A stretch of 64,000 nt of DNA from Drosophila miranda (taxonomy: Eukaryota; Arthropoda; Insecta; Diptera; Drosophilidae): contig NC_046676.1 of the NCBI RefSeq assembly GCF_003369915.1, forward strand, positions 20,504,001 to 20,568,000, given 5' to 3'. Below, in pieces: positions 48,715 to 58,702 of this stretch (its first letter is position 1; every line of letters starts with the position of its first letter). The position numbers were made by a program, and so were the translations under genes. The notes below the pieces were generated by a model. It made no database searches and was not told where the DNA came from. It was given only the letters and a program-made list of their open reading frames with translations.

Positions 48715-51700
48715 ATGGATCTTGCAGACCAAATCGATGACTATATCTGTTCGTTCGAGGGACTTGGTGACTTAACAATGGACTCCCTAGCCATCTTCAT
48801 CTTTCTGTGGGCCGTGCTGGCCCTCTTCTCCGTCTGGCTATGCAAGCTGCTCTACCGCAAGTATCTCAACAAGGAGAAGACGCCCAGTGCCGCCAACAGT
48901 CGCCAGAGCAGCGTGGCCCCCGGGGCGGCCGCCCTGGCCCTCGGCGGCTCCTCCAAACCGGAGAAGCGACTCTCCGAGCCCAGGGACATGCTGGCCACCA
49001 AGAGCAAAGTCGAGGATCTCTCCAAGCCTCTGACTGGCGCCTCGGCTGGCCGTGGTCGCTCTTCGGCCTCGCCCCTAAGCGGTGGTGCCGCTGGCGCCGC
49101 CGGACCGCGTCGCCGCGTGGTGCGCCAGAGCTCCACGGGGCCGGAGAATCGCAAGAAGCGCTATGTTCCACCGCCCTCCAATGTGGTGGGACCCGAAACG
49201 GTAAGAAAACACACACATTTCTCGAAATGGAGCCCTCTATAATCTGTGTGCCTTTTGTGTCTCTTCAGAGCTCTGTCACGTGGACCAGCCAAGTGTTCCG
49301 CTGGCTGTACAGCGATCTAGTCATTGTCAACGAGCTGCTCATGTCCTGGGTGATAGCCATCAACGACTCGCTCCGCAAGTCTGTGGAGGAGGTGAGTGCC
49401 CATCCGCCGGAGTGACATCAGCAGCCAGCCAGCCGGCTTTGACATCATTCACGCCACCTTCCTGGGGTCTGATGTCATGGCCGAGCTCCAGCTTGGTCTA
49501 CAGCGTCCATTGACCTTTGTTCTTCAACTTGAAATCAGTGTTCGACCCTCCCCCCTCCGCCCGTCTTCCCGCCCGCCCGCCTGAGAGCTCGCTCAGCCGT
49601 AACCGATGTCGAAACGTGTTTTTCTGTTTGTTGTTTTTTGCCTCTTACATTTTTTTATCGCCTTTTACGCGCTCCCCAGCCCCGATTCGGAGCCGGCCGT
49701 AGGCCAAGGTCAGCGCGGAATCGTTAGTCACTCTCGACTGAGCCTCTGACTCGCGCCCCAAATGCGCTCACTTCTGAGCCCCAGTCCCCAATCGCGTCGG
49801 GTTACGTAATGCGCAAGCAATCCCCAAAACCAGATATCTGATTCTCTCTCTCTCTCTCTCTGTCTGTCGCTTGCAGCATGGAGTGGCCGTGGAAGTGGTC
49901 CGAGTGCTGCCCGATAGCCCTGCTCCGGGCCTGAACAACATATTCTGCAACTGCGATGAGACTAATCCTGCGGACATGGTAAGTCGTGAGATGAGGCCCC
50001 AGACTGGACTAATTTCGAGTTTCCACAGCTCATCACGTTCGACTGCGACGCCATGCCGGTGCTGCAGGTGAAGACCTTCCGCCAGAAGTCGGGCAAGGTG
50101 GAGACCTCCCACTACAAGGTGACCGTGTCGCGATTCCGCGCCCGCATGGCCATCCCCATGAACTACAACAGTCTCAAGGGCGAGATGCGTGTCGAGGGCT
50201 ATCCTGATGTGAGTGTGTGCTGTGGCCCTCCGTCCATGGATAACCTTTCGTCTTTCGTCTCGCCACAGGTGCGCATTGCGATGAACAGCGTGGGGGCCAT
50301 CAAGGCCATGGACCAGGACGAACAGCAGCTCCAGACGGTCATCAGCGACATCCTGACGACGGCCCTGCGCGAGACCGTCTACCCCGTGGACTTCTCCATC
50401 TACTCCACCTGCCCGCGGGCCGAGGTGGAGCCCCTGGATCTGCCCGTAATCTATCCCGTTCACTATGACTCCCTGGCGGTGAGCGTTGGGAGCAGTGCGG
50501 AGTGCAGCCTCTGTTTGTTGTTGTTTCTGTTTCGTGTTCGACTGTCTTTCCAGTTCGTCGTCATTCCACACAGAACTCGAAAACAGGACTCTTTTTACTG
50601 TACAGTGATTCCACTCTGTTCCCCCTTGGCTCCACAGACAAACAGACAAACAGACAAACAGACACTTCTCATTGCTCCCTCTGTCTCCACCACCCCCCGT
50701 GTATATCTGTCATGGCTTCGTTTATGGAATTCGCCTTCTTTCTCTCGCCTCATCCCCCTCTTGTTGCCATGTGCGTATCCGTATCCTGCCAGTAAAGAAC
50801 TCTCTCTCTCTCTCTCTCTTTTGCGCTCTCTCTTTTCAGGGGAACCAATACTTTCAATATTATTACAATTTCTAGTGAATGTCACACAAGTTGCTAATTA
50901 AAGGCGAATTTCATAAGCCCTAACCCAAAACAGCCTCAGTGTCTCTCTCTCTCTCTATCTCTCTCCGTCTCTGAGCCCCCTCTCTACCCACCCATCTCTT
51001 TCTCTCCTGTCTGTCTCTCACGCACTGACTCATTGCATGCTCTGCCTCCTCCACACACAGCACAACATGGAGCACCATCTGGGAGGCGTGGGTCTGCGGG
51101 ACTCGCAGCACATGGTGTCCGGCAGGCGGCTGCTGGTGAAGATCGTCAAGGGCGAGGGCCTGAGGGACGCCCACGACCCCTATGTGGTCATCGAGATGGA
51201 CGAGCCGGCCCAGAAGAACCAGACGGGCACCCAGCGCGGCAGCAGACCCTACTGGGATGAGCACTTCCTCTTGTGAGTCTTTGAACAGCAGATCTCCTGC
51301 TGGGGATGCCCCGGACTCATCTTCCTGTTTTGTTTCGTTTCGTTTCGTTCCAGTGAACTCTCCCCGCAGTCTGCAGAGATACTCTTCGAGGTGTACGACC
51401 ATCCAGTGATCGCCTCGGATCCGCCCAAGTTCCTCGGACTCGGCCTGGTCGGCATCGACGAGCTGGCCGTGGGTCCAGCCTCCACCCAGCTGCTGCAGCT
51501 CCAGCCACGCCCCTACGAAACCCAGCCCGTGGCCGGGGCCATCACCGTGGACTTTGTGTTCATCGAGGGAGTCGGGATCCCGGCGGGCGCCCGTCCACAA
51601 CGCCTCAAGGAGGCCCTGCGCCTCAGCACGCCGGCCATCAATGAACACATCCGCAACGGAGCGGACCTGGCCGACGCCGCGGTCCGCGCTCTGCAGGACG

Positions 51701-54700
51701 GCGCCCTCTCCGCCACCGGAAACGGGGGCCAGCCCAGCAAGAGCACCCTCATCATCCACAGCGTCCAGCGGGTGAGTGGGATGCTGATGCTCCACCAAGC
51801 ATTGACTCCATTATCTCCCGGTCTCCCGGCTCCCGCTGTCTCTTTGGTTCTATAATTTCGTTCTCTCTTTGTTTCTTTCATTCCATCCCCCGATCCCGCA
51901 CAGAACTCGGGCAATCCGAATGCATTTAAGGTAATTCCAGACCCGATCAGCCTCGAGCCTCGGTCATCCGTTTCGTTTTGAGTTCCATTGAGTTACTGCG
52001 TCTCTAACCCACCAACGACCCACCACCCACAACCCCCTCATGATGAGCACCGTCATGCAGGATTAGAATCTAGTCAAGCTAATCTCAACTGTTTCTCGTT
52101 CTGTTCCATTGCTCGTTCTTGCCTAACCCCCGCGCTTCTCTAACCACGTCCACGCCCACGCCCCCGTTCAGGTCGAATTGAACAAGGATGGCCGCATCTT
52201 TGAATCGCCCACAGAGCTGGACCAGGCCGTGGCCCAGGCCTTCGAGCGGGCCGCCAGCGAGGCAGCGGCCGCCAAGGCCGAGCAGCTCCAGCTGGAGCTC
52301 GAGCTGGACCCCGGCACGGAGGTCCAGCCGCTGGCCAGCGGCGGCGGTAGCGGCGAGCCGCACAACGAAACAGGTAACGGTAGTGGTACCGCCAACGAGG
52401 ACAGTACCGCGGAGGTGAGTTCAAGAGAGTTCCCAAAAGACTTGGAGAAGTTCCATGGCATGGCATGGCGTAGCATGAAGTTTACAGTTTTCCCCGCACC
52501 CCCACTGAGTCCTCTGTTAATCTCTGTGAGTGTTCTTCCAGTTCGGGCAGCCCAATGCAGCCTCCTCGCCCATCGGCAGCGGCTATCACAACAACAACAA
52601 CCTCAATGGGAGCAGTGGGCTAGCCGGAAATGGCAGTGGCAATGGCAACGGAAACGGCAGCTCCAACATCAATGGCGGGGGCTACAGCATGAACAGCCTG
52701 CCGCGGAACGGGGCCCATCTGGGGCATCTGCAGGCGGATGAGGGCATGGACGTGCTGGACGACCGCGGGCGCAGCAAAAAACGTAATTTCTTTGGCACCC
52801 TGAAGAAGCGGCTCAGCCGCTCCAAGACACGCACCCTCTCGGCAGATCAGCCCAATAGCAATCACAAATCACTATCAGCCACCAACTCGAACTACGCCAA
52901 TACTACAACAACATCGACAGGACTACCCCGAACCGCCACCGGAACCCTCAATGGTGATTCTTCCCGTTCATTATCTGTCGATCGTGCCACTCTGTCCAAA
53001 AGCAATTCACTTGGTAATTACCCAATCGTCCACCCAGTCCCAGCCCCCAAGCACCAGCATCACAGCATCCTTCCCAGTTCTAACCAGCCATGCATCTCCC
53101 AGAGCTTATCCGCACATTTCGGACTTTTCCTGCATCTAATCCGCAATAAACAATTGGATCAAGGGTTGGGATAGCCAGGACCAGGACATCCATCCCATCT
53201 GACGTTCAATCATGTCCCCCGTGCATATCCCAGCTGTTGCCTCTGCTGCCCATCTGTATCTATCCCAATGTTTAATGGTTAATCTATCTATCTATCTGTC
53301 GGCTAAGCACCTACCATTATGTTTAAGTCTTTGATCGTTCACTTGTATCCGCATCTGTATCGTTAACCGTTTTGTATCTATATATCTTGTTTGTCTTGTC
53401 TTCTCTCTTTATCTCCACACTCTCTCTCTCCCCATCAAATGCTAACCGAACTGTGTCCCAACACAAATCTGTATGTATTCCACGGTCCTCCACCTACACT
53501 ACACACACACACACACACACACACACACCAAACACACACACCAAACACACCCCAACACAAACACGTTTGAATATTTTGAAACATTTTGCAAACATTTGGC
53601 TTTATTTTGGATTTGGATATATTGCGTTTTTGGATCTGCTTCTCTTCGGTTCGCATACGGCTTTAACGATCATTATTTATAATTATTTCTCACATTCTCT
53701 TTTGGTATCTTTTTTGTTCTCTCTCTTTTTATTTTCATATGAAAAAAAAAACATATAATTTGGTCTAAACCGGTTGCTTGGTTTGTGTGTTACTCTCCAA
53801 TCTGTACACTCCACTGTGGGAAATGCTATTCGAACACACTATTAAAACGAAACACTAAATTACGCAGGACCCCGCATGGGCATTGGCTCCGCCATCACCG
53901 ACCATTCACGACGCTCTTCAATTTCAGAATCCTCGGCCATCTCAGGTTTCTCCTCGGCCAGCAATAAGACCTACGTACACGAGGCCTCCACCTTGGTCCT
54001 GGAGACCAGCGAGAACGGCGTGAAGAGGTGAGTGCTGAACCGAATCGAGGTCTTCCTTTGATTCTCACGCATTGCATTCGTTTCAGCCACTTTATTGTGC
54101 CTTTGGCCATTGCCCAGAGACCGCGCTGGCGCCGCAAGGGCACCAAGCTGCACATCTACAACGCTCACACCTTCATAGCCAAGCATTTGAGCGGGTAAGT
54201 GGGACAACTGACTCCCCTTTAACCTGTATATTCTTATGCCATTCCTCTGGCTCTTACAGAAGCGGCTTGCAGTGCTCGATCTGCATGAAGTCCATACCTC
54301 GGAGGCCGGGCAAGCAGGGATACGAGTGCCGCGACTGCCAGCTGATCTGTCACAAGCAGTGTCACATACGGGCGCCCCAGGCCTGTCCCAATCCCACGGT
54401 GCTCTCCATGGAACTGTAAGTGGCCGGGCATCGCTGCCCCCGGGCTTGGTTGCGCCACCTCCTTCTCCCTTCTTTAACACTGACTTGGGGAGTGGCCCCA
54501 TACTAATTTACTGATTTCGTTTTATTTTTTCTCTTTCCACACACACAAAACACACACAAACACACAACCCTTTGATCCTTTTAGAAACTCCTATCCGGTA
54601 CTCACAGAGAGAGATCTGAACCTAGTTATCTAAAGCATTATCTATTTGTCTACCAAAACTATCTAAATACTCGTAATTCTTCTTTTGTAAAATCCGCCAA

Positions 54701-55546
54701 ATGCAGTTGAATATTTACCACGAGCAATGGCAATTTTTGATTTACTTTAACCGTGGAATTGGCCTCGGCAGAGCGTTAAAAGCTCTGTTTAAATTTTGCT
54801 TGATTTATGTACTATTTTGGTTCGGCTTCTGCTGACTGCTAACCATCCAGAACGATCATCAGATCATCCCATATCCGATACTTATTCATCCATCAAGCTT
54901 CGCCACGCTATAAATTCAATTCAGTTCCTTCTGTTGTCTTCTGTTTCGACACTAATCCGAGCTCTTCTCTCATCGCACCACTCGACCGCCACACAACCAC
55001 CTACTCGCACCACCACCACACGGACACAGGATGGCCAGTGAGCAGTAGGCTTAAGTGCAGCAAAATCAACTTAAAACTTAACCATATTCAAACTAGTTTG
55101 AGGGCGGCAGCGGCCGACATTTAAGAAAACAAAAAAATTCTCCTTCTTCTGAAAACTCCTCCATCCGTCCTTCGAAACAGCCTCAGTTCTAGATTCGTTC
55201 GGCTTTGGGAGAGAGTTCGAGAGTTATCCACTCCTTAGGCGGGTAAGCCATCTGCATGGAAGTTCCTTGTTCTGCTCTTGCTCCACCACTGTGTTGTGTA
55301 CTAAATTAACACCCAGCTCCGTTCCGTTTCGTTCGACTCGATGCGGTTCGCTTTCGATGGTTCAGGCTGTTGCGTGTGATTCGGCAAGATCTTTTGTTGT
55401 TTGAAGCTTTTTATACCCCTGTTTAGGGGTTGATTCTGTTGGATGTTCTTGCCTCTTCAGACTCGACTAACCCAATCTCTTTGCGTTTCCTTCACAGAAC
55501 CAACATTAGCTCGGCTGCGGCGGATCGGAGTATACGGAAACTGTAA
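48715..55546 (+). CDS. membrane-anchored SMP-C2-C1 lipid-transfer-type protein (TMEM24/C2CD2-like)
   Basis: Coding exons: 48715-49200, 49269-49391, 49877-49978, 50029-50208, 50269-50478, 51061-51272, 51354-51771, 51904-51930, 52172-52414, 52542-53013, 53868-54027, 54087-54194, 54260-54415, then one of three last exons (54585-54633, 55030-55048, 55498-55546), giving 971-981 residues. Phases agree throughout. A membrane anchor spans residues 24-46 (SLAIFIFLWAVLALFSVWL). Residues ~165-370 look like an SMP lipid-binding domain (WTSQVFRWLYSDLVIVNELL, then beta strands). Residues ~385-500 form a C2 domain (LLVKIVKGEGLRDAHDPYVV). Residues ~735-825 form a basic, Ser/Thr-rich linker (RSKKRNFFGTLKKRLSRSKT). 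Residues ~905-953 are a C1 zinc finger (C-X2-C-X14-C-X2-C-X4-H-X2-C-X7-C). By analogy with TMEM24 and PDZD8 it should tether ER to another membrane and move lipid. The C1 finger could bind diacylglycerol. The fly gene name is not known to me. Confidence 0.85.
51904..51930 (+). other. 27-nt microexon of the SMP-C2-C1 gene
   Basis: CCGCACAG|AACTCGGGC to TTTAAG|GTAATT: nine codons (NSGNPNAFK), phase 0 on both sides, so it can be skipped without frame change. A further AG at 52058, directly before GATTAG, would give an alternative exon ending the protein at once (AFKD-stop) if used. Confidence 0.6.
54585..55546 (+). other. alternative C-terminal exons of the SMP-C2-C1 gene
   Basis: The donor at 54415 leaves CT. 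It can join A at 54585 (LNSYPVLTERDLNLVI, stop 54631), G at 55030 (LMASEQ, stop 55046) or A at 55498 (LTNISSAAADRSIRKL, stop 55544). All three have proper acceptors (TTTTAG, GACACAG, CTTCACAG). Reading on without splicing gives CTG TAA, stop at 54417-54419. The C1 domain is thus followed by one of four short tails. Confidence 0.6.
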
Positions 55547-55990
55547 AGGAGCCCCCAATCCATCGTCCATCCCAGCTCCGACGCCGGGTACACTTAATCG
55601 AATTACTATGCTTAGAAGGAGGAACACCGGGACACTTCGGCTATTGAAATCTTTGATACATTATGTTATTTATTTATACACACACACACACACCCACGTG
55701 CAATAAGTTCTTTGGTTTCGTTTTTAACCTTTCTCTGTGTCAACAAGTAGACCCCTTTGAGATTTTTTTTTTTGTATTTTCTACAAACACGAATAATAAT
55801 TGTACAAAATAAGAGCGAACTAAGAATTTTTCAATTAAAATTACTGGTAAAAGTACATTTGCAATTTGAATCGGAGTTGGTTGGGCGCCAAAGCAATATC
55901 CATATCCTAAATACGCTTATCGCACAAGAATATCGAATCCTGTCAATATCGATGACATATCTAAAATAAATAGCAGAAAAATAATATGAA
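55547..55990 (+). other. 3'UTR of the SMP-C2-C1 gene
   Basis: A non-coding A+T-rich sequence after the most distal stop. There is ATTAAA at 55834-55839 and AATAAA at 55965-55970; the second is the likelier main poly(A) signal. Repeat cluster 4 begins about 100 bases later. Confidence 0.5.
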
Positions 55991-56079
55991 AATGCCCTGA
56001 ACTGGAAAAATATATCCAACCAATCTTTCAAATTAGTTTGGAAAACAGAATTTCAATGAATTTAAAAAAATAGGGTATA

Positions 56080-57110
56080 AAAATGTCCATTCCATCGGCT
56101 GACCAGCAACAAGTGTTCAAATGACGTTACGTTGCACACTACGTTTCATTTCATGCCCACTACGTTTCAGCTATGACCTTATTTGTTAAAATCCTATTTT
56201 ATACACAATCCCAATACGACAGAGCCTTTAAAAATAGCCAGTCATGTGGGAAATAGATTTATCATTCGGATAAAACTATGTGTGCAGTGCTGAGGATCCT
56301 ATTTAGCTAGTAATATTCAACAGAATATCAAAATCAAGGAATATGTTATCTGATTATGGACAGAGAACGATTAACCCACTGTCGACTAGTGGGGGTATTA
56401 AAATAAAATAAATTTTTAACGAAGTTCGTGGTTTATCTTAAGTAGAAGGGAAAGACAGGAAGAAACCATTTATAAAAATTATTATTTTTCGCTGTTTACA
56501 GGGGGCTCAATTCATTCTTTCATCGGTATATTTACGGTATATTTTGCAAGTGAGACGGTATATTTCGGTATATTGCTGATGGTCCGACGGTATATTTTAT
56601 CGAAAATAAAGTCAGAACAGAGTAGAAAACGATCGTAAAACTCCGTTTTACGGACTTTAGCTTTTGTGTATAGAGCTTCAAATAACCGACGAATAATGTT
56701 TATCGGTTTCAGTTATCGTGCTACACATCAGCTGGGAAATAACCTCTTATCGATTTCGGACTTCAGTATTTCATTGAAAGGTGTGTGACCTAGCGGGGGT
56801 CCATACGAATACGGTTCTGGAAAACATGGAAATTGATTTGGGTCTTGCCTACAACTGCAGCTGGTCACACTGGAGAGAAGAACAACAACACTTTTGTCAT
56901 CTATTAATTTCATTTTCAATGTTATATAAAAATTCAATAAAAGCAAGTATTTGGAATAGGCCAATCATGTATAGAATTGATTCATCAATCGTACAAAATT
57001 GAGTGGGAATGGCTAAATGTTCCATATAGATAGTAATATTCGTCGGAATATCAAAATTGAGCAATATGCTTTCCAATACTCGATGGAGAACGATTAACCC
57101 ATTGCAAGAC
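56080..57110 (-). repeat. dispersed A+T-rich repeat cluster 4
   Basis: A fragment at 56905-57035 matches the cluster-2 unit (TATAGAATTGATTCATCAATCG, then GCTAAATGTTC). A diverged fragment at 56263-56525 runs parallel to the left half of the duplicated segment (AACGATTAACCCACTG, a GGGGG run, then similar spacing). The cluster is interrupted by a Motif 6 array and a Motif 1 site (56524-56872). Confidence 0.6.
56524..56872 (+). promoter_or_regulatory. hppy: Motif 6 array and perfect Motif 1: candidate old hppy promoter
   Basis: CGGTATATT words lie at 56524, 56535, 56556, 56566 and 56588. TGGTCACACTG at 56862-56872 matches Motif 1 (YGGTCACACTR) exactly. CTTATCGATTTC at about 56747 is DRE-like. 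This is a typical set for a broadly expressed Drosophila promoter. It lies 1.7 kb upstream of the hppy start codon. Confidence 0.45.
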
Positions 57111-57533
57111 AAGGGGGTATTTCAATTTTCAACCGAAAATAATGAAAATTTAATAATGTTAGCGTAGTTGAGGTGAAAGTTAGCGTGGCTATTTTTAAGT
57201 TTAGAGGAAAGATGGCATGCATCCACAAAACGAGTTTACAATCAGTAATATTTTCCGTCACTTGCCGCGGGGGGTTTAAGTGGGCTAATCTCGATTTCTT
57301 ATCGATATACGATAAGTCAAAGTTTAACGAGTAAGGTTGGTTGTTTTTTTGGTCTCCGGGAAAATTAATGAAATAGCGGCGGCAAAAGTTGTACGGTAGC
57401 GTTCTGAAGAACACGAAAATAAAGAAACAAAAACAACACTAAAGTCATCAAGTCAAGTGTATTCGTGTGTGTACGTGTGCCTGGGACTGCATTGGTAGTG
57501 GAATTTTGGCAAGAACCGCAAATATTTAAAAAG
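57031..57533 (+). repeat. 0.5-kb duplicated segment, copy B (with DRE), upstream of hppy
   Basis: This 503-bp segment is about 99% identical to 42529-43039 in the same orientation and carries the same perfect DRE (57300-57307). Homology stops after AAATATTTAAAAAG. From there the sequence differs and leads into the presumed hppy leader. Confidence 0.85.
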
Positions 57534-58576
57534 TGTGACCGAAAAATTTTTCGTTCGTGAAATTATTATAAATTGACAAATTGGCAAAATTCTCCGTCGG
57601 CCAAAAAAAAAAAAAAAAAATTAAACAAAAAACTCGTCAGTAGTCACGTGCGTCGGGTGCGTTTCTCACAAATTTACAAGCAGCAGCCAGAACAACAACA
57701 ACAACAACAACACAGTCGTCAGTCGACGCCCTTGTTTTTGTTGTCGCGTGTGTCGTCGCAGTTCTGTCTGTCTCTTGTCTGTCCATATTCCTAATGGGGC
57801 AATGCAATCTATTCCTGTAGTCGAGCGCTGAGTTTAGAGACTTTTGGATCGCTTGCCCCCGCAAAGCGCAAGGCGCTCACCACCCCCCCGCCAAAATACG
57901 CTTTCTCTCTTGCCCACTGCTAAACGCTGCAATGCGTTTATCATTCTACGCAAGGTATTTTCAAGTGGAAGGTGGAACCAGTCCCAGCTTTGGGAGGCCG
58001 CTCTGCCCCACTGCCATACCTTTCGATTTGGCATTCCTTGTGGTTGTGGTTGTTGTAGTTGTTCCTGGCTGTTTGATTCGGTTTTTGTTTCCATCATTTT
58101 CTGCGTCACAATCTCGCGAGTGTCGCTGCCGGCGCAGCCGTTTCCCGCAGCCGTATCCGATCCCGTTCTGGTTTTTTTTTTAATTTCGTGTTTGCTAATT
58201 TCAGTTTGGGCTAATTTCGATCTGTGTTCGTGCTCCCGTCTATATTCAACACGGATTATATATGTATAGACAAAGAAGTCCAGTTAACGTTACGCAATTG
58301 AAATTGTGTGTGTGACCGTACGGGAGTGTTTGTGTGTGTGTAATCCGCCCGCCTGCCCCTCTCTGCAGTCGGACAAAATGCAGCACGATCTCTATCGATG
58401 GGCGTCCACAAGTCATCAGTAAATTAAAACCAAAGAAAGGGAGTCGCTAGTGAGTGAAAGGCACAGCAAAGCACGCGAAAGAACGGGCCCAAAGAAGAGC
58501 CAGAGAGAACATCAGCTGGGTAGGCTTCGACACCTCGAATTCGGACTCCGATCGGGGGACTCGACTCGGTCCCAAC
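57534..58576 (+). other. hppy: presumed hppy 5'UTR/promoter-proximal region
   Basis: Downstream of copy B comes an A-run (57602-57620), (CAA)n-rich sequence (57690-57712) and GTGTG-rich sequence near 58310-58345, all typical of Drosophila leaders. There is no coding exon with a proper start. The frame of the first hppy exon is open back to an ATG at 58454. Confidence 0.5.
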
Positions 58577-58702
58577 ATGGCCGCCGCGCACAGCCACCAC
58601 AACGCCAACCTCCTCAGCTCGGACATCTCGCGGCGCAATCCGCAGGACGAATACGAGCTTATTCAGAAGATTGGCTCCGGCACCTACGGCGACGTATACA
58701 AG
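58577..58702 (+). CDS. hppy: Happyhour (MAP4K/GCK-family kinase), first coding exon only
   Basis: The exon runs from ATG at 58577 to the donor AAG|GTGAGT at 58702/58703, 42 codons, phase 0. It encodes [13 protein letters not shown], then a conserved [20 protein letters not shown] and the glycine-rich ATP loop [10 protein letters not shown] that opens a Ste20-type kinase domain. The sequence agrees with my memory of the Drosophila happyhour N-terminus, the orthologue group of human MAP4K3 and relatives. The family acts in amino-acid/TOR, JNK and EGFR-linked signalling. The lysine, catalytic loop and C-terminal CNH domain must lie beyond the window. An in-frame ATG at 58454 would add 41 residues. 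I prefer 58577 because the peptide from there matches the family. Confidence 0.88.

Noticed and set aside
52542..53174. Readthrough of the donor at 53013 as the true C-terminus of the SMP protein
   Set aside because: The donor G|GTAATT and the acceptor at 53867 agree in phase. The following exons encode an intact C1 zinc finger, so splicing is the better reading, though intron retention may occur.
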